This document shows, in pieces, positions 1 to 7,030 of a stretch of 9,542 bases of DNA. The stretch's first letter is position 1; each line of letters begins with the position of its first letter. The notes below the pieces were generated by a model, which saw only the letters and a list, made by a program, of their open reading frames with translations, did not search any database and had not been told where the DNA came from. The DNA is from Candidatus Poribacteria bacterium. Its GTDB lineage: Bacteria > Poribacteria > WGA-4E > GCA-2687025. The translations under genes and the position numbers were made by a program. Location of the stretch: assembly GCA_002687025.1 (NCBI GenBank), contig NYZG01000366.1, positions 1 through 9,542 of the forward strand. The letters run 5' to 3'.

Positions 1-694
1 AGTCGCGGTTGGAGATCACCGCGAGGGCGTGCTCATCCACCCCGTCGAATCCGAGCAGACGCGCGGTCAGGTCTCGGTCGATCTCGAAGTCGGTGCCCGC
101 CAGCGCGCACGCGCCCAAGGGGCTCCGGTTCACCGTCGCGTAGCACGCCTGCATCCGTCGCAGGTCTTCGACGAACAGCGCGGCGTATGCGGTCGCCCAG
201 AAGCCGAGGGTGATCGGTTGCGCGTGTTGCGTGTGCGTGTAGCCCGGCATGACGGCGTCGCCGTGTTCGGAGGCCAGACCGAGGAACGCGTTGGCGAGGG
301 CGCACACGCCCGCTTCCAGGTCGGTCAGCTCCTCGCGGATGGTCATGCGTGCGTCGGTGAGAACCTGGTCGTTCCGTGAGCGCGCCGTGTGGACACGTCC
401 GCCGGACTGGGCGCCCGCGACGCGGCTGACGTACGCCTCGACGTTCATGTGCACGTCCTCGAGACGCGCGTCCATGACGAACTCGCCCGCGTCGGCCTCG
501 CGACGCGCCTCTTGCAGGGCCGCCAGTATCTCGCGCACGTCCTCGACGGGGACGATTCCCTGCTGCCCGAGCATCAGTGCGTGCGCCTCGTTGCCCCAGA
601 TGTCGGCGTGGAGCAAGCGCATGTCGTCGGCGGTGGAGTCCGTGTAAGCGAGGACCGAATCTCGCGCGCCGGCCTGTCCGCGTGCGCCCATCAT
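1..694 (-). CDS. argH: Argininosuccinate lyase, N-terminal 231 residues (3' end outside window)
   Basis: Argininosuccinate lyase cleaves argininosuccinate to arginine and fumarate, the last step of arginine synthesis, as a cytosolic homotetramer. The translated 231 residues show the superfamily's first conserved block (HTARSRNDQV, residues 102-111) and second block (MPGYTHTQHAQP, about 149-160, with the conserved active-site His in the THTQ part). They also show SPLGACALAGTDFEIDRD (191-208). The third block with the catalytic Ser lies beyond the window edge, so activity cannot be fully judged. The start is one of two adjacent ATGs (694 or 691), with GGAGG at 707-711 about 12 nt upstream, slightly far. 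The N-terminus lacks the usual LWGGRF opening and begins with a divergent stretch before DMRLLHADIWGNEAHALML, which does align with the family. No argG is adjacent on this side. It is divergent from ileS, and no convincing promoter was found for it. Identity is secure; the exact start is less so. Confidence 0.93.
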   Translation of the reverse strand, partial: MMGARGQAGARDSVLAYTDSTADDMRLLHADIWGNEAHALMLGQQGIVPVEDVREILAALQEARREADAGEFVMDARLEDVHMNVEAYVSRVAGAQSGGRVHTARSRNDQVLTDARMTIREELTDLEAGVCALANAFLGLASEHGDAVMPGYTHTQHAQPITLGFWATAYAALFVEDLRRMQACYATVNRSPLGACALAGTDFEIDRDLTARLLGFDGVDEHALAVISNRD

Positions 695-786
695 TTGGGT
701 CAAGTTCCTCCGGGAGGCGAACGATAGCGTAGGTAGCGGCGCGGCGGTGCTCGCGTGGAACGCCTGTCACGACCGCCCGATCCACC

Positions 787-815
787 TTGACGGTCTGCCC
801 GGCCTATGGTAACGT
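787..815 (+). promoter_or_regulatory. Candidate sigma70-type promoter for the ileS-leuA leader
   Basis: TTGACG (787-792) is followed by a 17-nt spacer and TAACGT (810-815), with an extended -10 TG at 807-808. The -35 matches the consensus at five of six positions, while the -10 is weaker but helped by the TG. Transcription would start near 822, about 60 nt before the leader peptide and about 300 nt before ileS. The promoter assignment is inference from pattern, supported by the regulatory elements directly downstream. Confidence 0.5.
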
Positions 816-881
816 AGCGATGTCGGACGCGTCCCCATCTGTTGGGCGCGCATGGGGCCTGAGATCGAGAACGGAATCGCA

Positions 882-1028
882 ATGTCCTCCACAGTCAGCA
901 GGCACGACGTCACGGCCCGTGGCCAGTTTTCCGGCCGCGCCGCTATACGAATTACGTCGATCAGCCTTAGCCTGCCCCTTATTGGGGCCGGTATAGCGGG
1001 AGGGCGTGGGCGCCACACGGACGAATAA
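882..1028 (+). CDS. Ile/Leu-rich leader peptide (48 aa) of the ileS-leuA operon
   Basis: The frame runs from ATG 882 to TAA 1026-1028, 48 codons. Residues 22-38 read IRITSISLSLPLIGAGI, which is five Ile and three Leu with no Val. Codons in this run include ATA (945, 993), ATT (951, 981), ATC (960), CTT (966, 978) and CTG (972); ATA, ATT and CTT are uncommon in the GC-rich genes nearby. The tail is Gly/Arg rich (AGGRGRHTDE), loosely like the end of the enterobacterial ilv leader peptide. A weak GGA ribosome site (873-875) sits 6 nt before the ATG. The stop is 20 nt ahead of an intrinsic terminator that precedes ileS. The inferred role is regulatory: a ribosome starved of charged Ile or Leu tRNA stalls in the run and alters folding downstream. 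The peptide itself probably has no function. I do not recognise a named family. Confidence 0.72.
   Translation: MSSTVSRHDVTARGQFSGRAAIRITSISLSLPLIGAGIAGGRGRHTDE
940..999 (+). promoter_or_regulatory. Hairpin spanning the Ile/Leu codon run (pause / anti-antiterminator, 1:2 stem)
   Basis: CCGCTATAC (940-948) is perfectly complementary to GTATAGCGG (991-999), giving a 9-bp stem. An inner hairpin GCCCC (974-978) / GGGGC (984-988) closes a TTATT loop. The two arms carry the first (945) and last (993) Ile ATA codons of the leader peptide, so a ribosome stalled in the run would melt or block this stem. This matches the place of the 1:2 hairpin in enterobacterial attenuators. The base pairing is seen directly; the role is inferred. 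Confidence 0.6.
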
Positions 1029-1066
1029 AGCAGACTCAGCGAATTCGGAAAAGCCCATCGTCACCC
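998..1066 (+). promoter_or_regulatory. Candidate antiterminator pairing (998-1011 with 1053-1066)
   Basis: Aligned antiparallel by hand, 998-1011 (GGGAGGGCGTGGGC) pairs with 1053-1066 (GCCCATCGTCACCC) at 11 of 14 positions, three of them G-U. The mismatches are at 1001, 1004 and 1005. This helix would use the 5' arm of the terminator and the end of the upstream hairpin, so it is exclusive with both. It would be free to form when a ribosome stalls within 945-995. It has not been folded by energy calculation, and other pairings are possible in such GC-rich RNA. Confidence 0.4.
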
Positions 1067-1087
1067 GCAGGTGATGGTGGGCTTTTT
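1049..1087 (+). terminator. Rho-independent terminator / attenuator upstream of ileS
   Basis: A 17-bp stem with two G-U pairs forms between 1049-1065 and 1070-1086, with a 4-nt CGCA loop. It starts with AAAA and ends in TTTTT (1083-1087). It lies between the leader stop codon (1028) and the ileS start (1119) on the same strand, so it would cut off transcription before the operon. That is the position of an attenuator rather than of a gene-end terminator. A ribosome resting on the leader stop should reach only to about 1043, leaving the stem free to form. Confidence 0.85.
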
Positions 1088-1118
1088 CATGGGCATGCGT
1101 AGCAGCGGAGACAGCACG

Positions 1119-4100
1119 ATGGGCGATCGATTCCAGCAGGTAAACACGCGACTCAACTTCCCGGAGCTCGAACGTACCGTGCTCGACCTGTGGCGGGATA
1201 CGGACATGTTCCGTGAGTCGGTCGAGGCCCGCGATGGCTGCAAGCCGTTCGTGTTTCTCGAAGGTCCGCCGACGGCCAACGGCAAACCGGGCGTCCACCA
1301 CGTGTGGGCCCGGGCGATCAAGGATCTCGTCTGTCGCTACAAGACGATGACTGGGCATCAGGTCCATCGCAAGGGCGGCTGGGACACACACGGGTTGCCC
1401 GTCGAGATTGAGGTCGAGAAGGCCCTCGGGCTGGACGGCAAGGAAGAGATCGAGGCGTACGGCATCCGCGAGTTCGTCGAGAAGTGCAAGGAAAGCGTCC
1501 TCGCGTACGAGCAGGACTGGCAGAAGATCACCGAGCGCATCGGCTTCTGGCTCGACATGGACGATCCATACGTCACGTTCCACAACGACTACATCGAGTC
1601 CGTGTGGTCGATCCTCAAGCGCTACTGGGACGCGGGTTATCTCTACGAGGGGCACAAGGTCGTCCCGTACTGCCCGCGCTGCGGCACGGCGTTGTCGAGC
1701 CACGAAGTCGCCCAGGGCTATGCCGAGGTCGACGACCCCTCGGTCTACGTGAAGTTCCGACTGAACGACGAACCGAACACCTACTTCCTCGTCTGGACGA
1801 CGACGCCGTGGACGCTGCCCTCGAACGTGGCGCTCGCCGTGAAGGCGGATGCGGAGTACGCGCGCGTCCGGCACGGGGACGAGACCTGGATCGTCGCGAA
1901 GGCGCTCGTGGAGAGAGTTCTCAGCGAACACACAGGCTACGAGCTTGCAGACGACGTGACGGGGAGCGAGCTCGTCGGCATCGACTACGAGCCCCTGTTC
2001 GACTTCGCGAAGCCGCGCGAGAAGGCGTACTACGTCGTGGCGGCCGACTTCGTCACGCTGGACGACGGCACCGGGATCGTCCACCTCGCCCCAGCGTTCG
2101 GGCAGGACGACTACGACGTCGGGCGCGAGCACGGCCTGCCCGTGGTCCAATTGGTGAACACCGAGGGAGCCTTCGTCGACGCGGTCGAGCCGTGGGCGGG
2201 CGTGTTCGTCAAGGACGCGGACGCCGGGATCATCGAGAACCTGGAGGCCCGCGGCCAGATGCTGCGGTGCGAGACGATGAAGCACGACTACCCGTTCTGT
2301 TGGCGCTGCGACACGGCCCTGCTGTACTACGCTCGCGCGTCCTGGTTCGTGCGCACGACGGCCTTCAAGGACCGCATGGTCGAGCTCAATCAGAAGGTCA
2401 ACTGGCATCCCGCGCACATCAAGGACGGGCGTTTCGGCGACTGGCTGGAGAACAACATCGACTGGGCCGTCTCGCGCGAACGGTACTGGGGAACTCCCCT
2501 CCCGATCTGGCGATGCGTCGAGTGCGATCACACGCGATGCGTCGGAAGCGTCGACGAGCTGAAGGCCGCCGCGCCGAACACGCCGGACGACATCGAGCTC
2601 CATCGACCCTACATCGACGAAGTAGAGATGCCGTGCGACGAGTGCGGCGGCGTCATGAAGCGCGTGCCGGAGGGGGCCGACGCGTGGCTGGATTCGGGCT
2701 GCGCGCATACCGCGCAATGGCACGCGCCGTTCGAGAACGCGGACAAGGTCGAGCGCACGTATCCAGCCGACTTCATCTCGGAGGCGATCGACCAGACGCG
2801 TGGCTGGTTCTACAGCCTGCTGGCGACCGGCGCGTTCCTGTACGACGAGGTGGCGTACAGGAACTGCATGTGCCTCGAACTCGTCATGGGCGCGGACGGC
2901 CTGAAAATGAGCAAAACGCGCGGCAACATGGTCGAACCGTGGGACGTGCTCGACAAGCACGGCGCCGACGCCATGCGCTGGTACTTCTACACCGTCGCGC
3001 CGCCGTGGCAGCAGCGCGTCTTCAGTGCCGAGACGGTCGGCGAGTCGCTGAAGAAGTTCCTCGGAACGCTCTACAACGTGTACGGCTTCTTCGTCCTCTA
3101 CGCGAACGCGGACGACATCGACCCAACGGCCGATGTCCCCGCGCCGGAGGACAGGCCGCTCATGGACAGGTGGGTGCTGTCCCGCTACAACAGCCTCGTG
3201 CGGACGGGGCGCACGCAGATGGACGACTACCAGATCACCCAGGCGGCGCGCGCCATCGAGGCGTTCGCGGACGAGCTCAGCAATTGGTACGTGCGTCGCG
3301 GCCGAGACCGCTTCTGGGGCTCCTCGGACGAGGGCGACACGCGCGCGGCGTTCGCGACGCTCTACGAAGTGCTCGTCGGCGTGTCGAAGCTGCTGGCGCC
3401 GTTCGCGCCGTTCGTCTCGGAGGCGATGTACCAGAACCTCGTGAAGTCCGTCGATCCGGACGCGCCCGCGGGCGTGCACCTCGAGGACTTCCCGATGGCG
3501 GACGAGTCGCTCATCGACGAGTCGTTGGAGACCGCGATGAGCTTGACACGCCGTGTGGTAACCATGGGCAGGGCGGCGCGCAACGACCGCAAGATCCGCA
3601 CGCGCCAGCCGCTCTCACGCCTCGTGGTAGGTGGACTGAGTCCGGCTCAGCGCGATCATCTGACCCGGCTGTGCGACGCGGTGCTGGACGAACTGAACGT
3701 CAAGGAGGTCGAGTGGGCCGACGACCTCAGTGAGTATGCGTCGTACGAAGCGAAGGCGAACTTCCGCACCCTGGGTCAGAAGTTCGGCAAGGACGTGCAG
3801 GCCATCGCGAAGGCGGTCGCGGCCGTCGATGGCGAAGCGCTGCAAACGACCTTGCGGAGCGACGGCGAGGCAAGCGTCGCCACCGACGCCGGGTCGTTCA
3901 CGATCGACTCGGATGACGTCGACGTCTCCCTGCAGAGCGGCGATGGCTACGCCGTGGTGTCCGAGGGCGGCGTGTTCGTGGCGCTGGACACGGGCGTCAC
4001 GCCCGAACTGGCGCGGGAAGGGCTCGCCAGGGAGTTGGTGAACCGTATCCAGTCGATGCGGAAGGAAGCCGACTTCCACGTCGCCGACAGGATCGCCCTA

Positions 4101-4433
4101 TCCGTGGCCGGCGATGCGGACATCTGCGCCGCGCTGGAGGCGCACCGAGACTATGTGATGGGCGAAACCCTCGCAACGGAACTCGTGGACTCGCCCACGC
4201 CCGACGCGTTCGCCAAGGACGTGAAGGTTGGATCATCCGCGGCGACGGTCTCCGTCAGGCAGGTGGCATCGCAACCGCAGCGACGCATCCGCATTGCCCG
4301 TGGAAGGGGTGAGGCGTCCGTGGGACTCAGTCAGCAGCCCGAGAACACCGAACCGGAACTTAGCGACCTACGAACCGAGGGCGGCCGAACACGGCGCCTC
4401 GCACGAGAGAAGGAACTGACGAATGAGCGATGA
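1119..4433 (+). CDS. ileS: Isoleucyl-tRNA synthetase, type 2, with GXHH signature
   Basis: This cytosolic class I enzyme charges tRNA-Ile with isoleucine and edits mischarged valine. The product is 1104 residues from ATG 1119, chosen because GGAG at 1107-1110 sits 8 nt upstream and because the in-frame ATG at 1071 lies inside the terminator. Landmarks in order: PPTANGKPGVHH (51-61), where GVHH replaces the usual HIGH; CxxC pair in PYCPRCG; editing-domain TTTPWTLPSN (227-236) and HLAPAFGQDD (322-331); NNIDWAVSRERYWGTPLPIW; a second Cys cluster; KMSKT (596-600). The anticodon-binding domain and a C-terminal domain follow, to about residue 1050. The motifs fit type 2, the eukaryote-like bacterial form associated with low mupirocin sensitivity. 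Residues 1051-1104 form an Arg/Glu-rich tail with weaker third-position GC, unlike family ends. The gene overlaps leuA by 11 bp and is probably controlled by the Ile/Leu attenuator upstream. Confidence 0.96.
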   Translation: MGDRFQQVNTRLNFPELERTVLDLWRDTDMFRESVEARDGCKPFVFLEGPPTANGKPGVHHVWARAIKDLVCRYKTMTGHQVHRKGGWDTHGLPVEIEVEKALGLDGKEEIEAYGIREFVEKCKESVLAYEQDWQKITERIGFWLDMDDPYVTFHNDYIESVWSILKRYWDAGYLYEGHKVVPYCPRCGTALSSHEVAQGYAEVDDPSVYVKFRLNDEPNTYFLVWTTTPWTLPSNVALAVKADAEYARVRHGDETWIVAKALVERVLSEHTGYELADDVTGSELVGIDYEPLFDFAKPREKAYYVVAADFVTLDDGTGIVHLAPAFGQDDYDVGREHGLPVVQLVNTEGAFVDAVEPWAGVFVKDADAGIIENLEARGQMLRCETMKHDYPFCWRCDTALLYYARASWFVRTTAFKDRMVELNQKVNWHPAHIKDGRFGDWLENNIDWAVSRERYWGTPLPIWRCVECDHTRCVGSVDELKAAAPNTPDDIELHRPYIDEVEMPCDECGGVMKRVPEGADAWLDSGCAHTAQWHAPFENADKVERTYPADFISEAIDQTRGWFYSLLATGAFLYDEVAYRNCMCLELVMGADGLKMSKTRGNMVEPWDVLDKHGADAMRWYFYTVAPPWQQRVFSAETVGESLKKFLGTLYNVYGFFVLYANADDIDPTADVPAPEDRPLMDRWVLSRYNSLVRTGRTQMDDYQITQAARAIEAFADELSNWYVRRGRDRFWGSSDEGDTRAAFATLYEVLVGVSKLLAPFAPFVSEAMYQNLVKSVDPDAPAGVHLEDFPMADESLIDESLETAMSLTRRVVTMGRAARNDRKIRTRQPLSRLVVGGLSPAQRDHLTRLCDAVLDELNVKEVEWADDLSEYASYEAKANFRTLGQKFGKDVQAIAKAVAAVDGEALQTTLRSDGEASVATDAGSFTIDSDDVDVSLQSGDGYAVVSEGGVFVALDTGVTPELAREGLARELVNRIQSMRKEADFHVADRIALSVAGDADICAALEAHRDYVMGETLATELVDSPTPDAFAKDVKVGSSAATVSVRQVASQPQRRIRIARGRGEASVGLSQQPENTEPELSDLRTEGGRTRRLAREKELTNER

Positions 4434-5964
4434 ACCCGGCATCGAGAGCCAGCGCGTCCACATCTTCGACACGACCCTGAGAGACGGTGAGCAGGTCCCC
4501 GGCGCGCAACTGAACCTGACCGAGAAGCTCGAAGTCGCGCACCACCTCGCACGGCTGAAGGTCGACGTCATCGAGGCTGGCTTCCCCGTCTCGTCGCCAG
4601 GCGACTTCGAAGCCGTCAGCCGCATCGCCAGCGAGGTCCAGGGCCCCGCCATATGCGGCCTCGCGCGCGCCGTCGAGGGCGACATCACCGCGGCTGCCGA
4701 CGCGGTCCGGCACGCGGAGAAGCCGTACCTGCACACGTTCATCGGCACCTCGGACATCAACGTAGAGTCCCAACTGCGCAAGAGCCGGGACGACGTGCTG
4801 AAGATCGCGGTGGGGGCCGTGGAGCTCGCGCGGTCGCTGATCGACGTCGTTGAATTCTCGCCGATGGACGCCACGAGGACCGACCCGGGCTACCTGTGCG
4901 AGGTGGTCGCCGCGGTCATCGAGGCCGGCGCGACGATCGTCAACATTCCCGACACCGTCGGCTACGCCGTTCCCGAGGAGTTCGGCGCCCTGATCCGCAG
5001 GCTGTTCGAGGACGTGCCGAACATTGCCCAGGCACGCATCAGCGTCCACTGCCACGACGACCTCGGCATGGCCACGATCAACTCCATCACGGCCGTGCAC
5101 AACGGCGCGCGGCAGATAGAGTGCACCGTCAACGGCGTTGGCGAACGGGCGGGGAACACGTCGCTCGAGGAGTGCGTCATGGCGATCAAGACGCGGGCGA
5201 ACTACTTCGGCGACATATACACGGCGGTGGAAACGACCGAGATCGTCCCGATCAGCAAGCGGGTCAGCCGGCTCATGAACATGGTGGTGCCGCCGAACAA
5301 GGCGATCGTCGGGTCCAACGCGTTCGCGCACAGTTCGGGGGTTCATCAGGACGGGTTCCTCAAGAACCCGGAGACGTTCGAGATCATGGACCCCGAGGAC
5401 GTCGGCATCTCCGAGAGCACGCTCGTCCTGACGGCGCGCTCTGGCCGGAACGCCCTGCGCCATCGAATGGACGAGTTGGGCTTCACCCTGACCGACGAAC
5501 AGCTCGACCAGGCGTACGACCGATTCCTGAAGGTGGCCGACAAGAAGAAGGAGGTCACCGAAGCGGACCTCGAGGCGATCGTCAAGGACGAAATCACTAC
5601 GGTTCCGCGCGTGTACGAGTTCGACTTCCTGCAAGTGCTGAGCGGGTCGAACCTCGTGCCGACGGCTACCCTCGGGCTGCGGCGTGACGAGGAGGTGCTG
5701 CAAGCGGCCGACAGCGGCGACGGCCCGGTCGACGCGCTTTACAGGGCGATGGAGCGGATCACCGGCGTCAAGGTCACGGTGACGAGTTACACGATCCACG
5801 CAGTCACCGGCGGGAAGGATGCCCTCGGCGAGGTGACCGTCCGCGTGAGCCACGACAACCGTGACTACGTCGGTGTCGGCGCAAGCATGGACATCATCGA
5901 GGCGAGCGCGAAGGCAATGCTCGACGCGGTAAACAAGGTGATCCACTTCACGCAGTCGGTGTAA
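4423..5964 (+). CDS. leuA: 2-isopropylmalate synthase
   Basis: It condenses 2-oxoisovalerate with acetyl-CoA to 2-isopropylmalate, the committed and usually leucine-inhibited step of leucine synthesis, in the cytosol. At 513 residues it has the usual length of the bacterial type. It shows DTTLRDGEQ (16-24, with the Arg-Asp pair at 20-21), VEFS with conserved Glu144, NIPDTVGYA, metal-binding HCHDDLG (His209, His211), CTVNGVGERAGN and SSGVHQDG (His308). A complete C-terminal LeuA regulatory domain follows from about residue 390. AAGGA at 4410-4414 is 8 nt before the ATG, inside the end of ileS, and the 11-bp overlap implies translational coupling. Two substitutions stand out: Met148 where homologues usually have Glu (SPMDATRTD for S-x-E-D-A), and Asn113 where TSDIH is usual. 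A related Claisen enzyme such as citramalate synthase is possible but less likely, given the overall LeuA pattern. Confidence 0.93.
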   Translation: MSDEPGIESQRVHIFDTTLRDGEQVPGAQLNLTEKLEVAHHLARLKVDVIEAGFPVSSPGDFEAVSRIASEVQGPAICGLARAVEGDITAAADAVRHAEKPYLHTFIGTSDINVESQLRKSRDDVLKIAVGAVELARSLIDVVEFSPMDATRTDPGYLCEVVAAVIEAGATIVNIPDTVGYAVPEEFGALIRRLFEDVPNIAQARISVHCHDDLGMATINSITAVHNGARQIECTVNGVGERAGNTSLEECVMAIKTRANYFGDIYTAVETTEIVPISKRVSRLMNMVVPPNKAIVGSNAFAHSSGVHQDGFLKNPETFEIMDPEDVGISESTLVLTARSGRNALRHRMDELGFTLTDEQLDQAYDRFLKVADKKKEVTEADLEAIVKDEITTVPRVYEFDFLQVLSGSNLVPTATLGLRRDEEVLQAADSGDGPVDALYRAMERITGVKVTVTSYTIHAVTGGKDALGEVTVRVSHDNRDYVGVGASMDIIEASAKAMLDAVNKVIHFTQSV

Positions 5965-5984
5965 ACTCGACGCAGCGGGAGACG

Positions 5985-6004
5985 GGGCGGGCATCGGCCC
6001 GCCC
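5985..6004 (+). terminator. GC hairpin between leuA and the phosphotriesterase-like gene
   Basis: GGGCGGGC (5985-5992) and GCCCGCCC (5997-6004) form a perfect 8-bp stem around an ATCG loop, 20 nt after the leuA stop. There is no T run behind it. It may be a weak terminator, an RNA-stability element or just a spacer. The next gene starts 21 nt later with its own ribosome site, so read-through is plausible. Confidence 0.4.
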
Positions 6005-6025
6005 TCACATGTCGGGAGACGCGCA

Positions 6026-6946
6026 ATGGCGATCGTCATGACCGTGCGAGGGCCGATTTCGCCCTCGGAATTCGGCCGGGTGCTCGCCCACGAGCACGTG
6101 ATGGTGGACTTCGTCGGCGCCGACAAGACCGGGCCGCATCGGTGGGACGCCGACGAGGTGCACTGGCTTGTGATGCCGCTCCTGCGTGAGGTGAAGGAGC
6201 GCGGGTTCGACTCGTTCGTGGACTGCACGCCCGCGTACATCGGCCGGGATGTCGAGTTGCTCCGCCGCTGCTCCGAAGACGCCGACCTCCACATCCTGAC
6301 GACCACGGGCTGGTACAAGGAGCCGTACTTGCCCGCGCGCGCGTTCACGCAGTCGGTCGACGAGATCGCGGACGAATGGACCCGCGAAGTCGAAGCCGGC
6401 ATCGACGGCACGGACATCTGCCCGGGCCTCATCAAGATCGCGGTGAACCCGGGGTCGCTCATCGAGATACAGCAGAAGATCGTCCGTGCGGCGGCGCGAA
6501 CGCACAAGCGCACGGGGCTCGCCATCGCATGCCACACCGGTCACGGCGTCGCAGCTCGGGAGACCGTCGACCTGCTCATCGACGAGGAGGTCGATCCCGG
6601 CCGCTACATCTTCGTCCACGCCGAGAGCGAAGCCGGCCGCGAACACCACAAGGCGATAGCCGACGCCGGCGGGTGGGTGGAGTACGACGCCGTCGGGTGG
6701 CGCCCGACGGAGTTCCACGTGGACCTCGTCGGCTGGGCGCGCGAGCAGGGAATGGGGCCTCGTCTGCTCCTGTCGCAGGATTCCGGCTGGTACCACGTCG
6801 GCGAGGAGAACGGCGGCGACATCCGCCCGTTCACGTACCTGAGCGAGGACTTCATCCCCGCCGCCACGGAGGCGGGCATCCCCGCCCAGTGGATCGAGGA
6901 CATCCTGACCACCAACGCCCAGGCGGCGTACTCCTACCCCGGCTAG
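6026..6946 (+). CDS. Phosphotriesterase-family metal-dependent hydrolase
   Basis: The 306-residue product belongs to the phosphotriesterase (PF02126-type) branch of the amidohydrolase superfamily, a TIM barrel with two metals. Visible ligands are HxH (His22, His24) in LAHEH, bridging Lys137 in GLIKIAV, His170 in ACHTG, His198 in FVHAESE and Asp252 in SQDSGWY. The Lys-His-His spacing (33 and 28) equals that of E. coli Php as I recall it, but the bridge is Lys, as in true phosphotriesterases and related lactonases, not Glu. Substrate is unknown; family members include lactonases and esterases, and annotation as an organophosphate hydrolase would be unsafe. No signal peptide is present, so it should be cytosolic. 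GGGAG at 6014-6018 is 7 nt before the ATG and supports this start over the in-frame ATG at 6038. It follows leuA by 61 bp in the same direction and could be the last gene of that unit, although a GC hairpin lies between. Confidence 0.88.
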   Translation: MAIVMTVRGPISPSEFGRVLAHEHVMVDFVGADKTGPHRWDADEVHWLVMPLLREVKERGFDSFVDCTPAYIGRDVELLRRCSEDADLHILTTTGWYKEPYLPARAFTQSVDEIADEWTREVEAGIDGTDICPGLIKIAVNPGSLIEIQQKIVRAAARTHKRTGLAIACHTGHGVAARETVDLLIDEEVDPGRYIFVHAESEAGREHHKAIADAGGWVEYDAVGWRPTEFHVDLVGWAREQGMGPRLLLSQDSGWYHVGEENGGDIRPFTYLSEDFIPAATEAGIPAQWIEDILTTNAQAAYSYPG

Positions 6947-7030
6947 CCACGTTCTGCCCGGCGCGCGACACCTCAGACGCAGAGGCCTTCCCGGCGCGCA
7001 GATGTGTGGAGCCTCCCGCCGCCCCACACG

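Noticed and set aside
822..1087. T-box riboswitch regulating ileS
   Set aside because: The best T-box-like stretch (1002-1020) gives TGGG rather than the TGGT needed to pair with the tRNA-Ile acceptor end, and the ACCGCG core is missing. The terminator arm is separate from it, and the Ile/Leu-coding frame explains the region better.
1071..1118. Upstream in-frame ileS start at ATG 1071
   Set aside because: It lies within the terminator hairpin and has no ribosome site suited to it; ATG 1119 has a well-placed GGAG and begins with family-like sequence.
804..3479. Long open frame (891 codons) on the minus strand opposite the leader and ileS
   Set aside because: It mirrors ileS codons in GC-rich DNA, gives an Arg/Val/Asp-rich composition without recognisable motifs, and ileS is certain on the other strand.
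4360..6537. Long open frame (725 codons) on the minus strand opposite leuA and the hydrolase gene
   Set aside because: It spans two well-supported genes and an intergenic hairpin, has biased composition and shows no domain; it is an antisense shadow.
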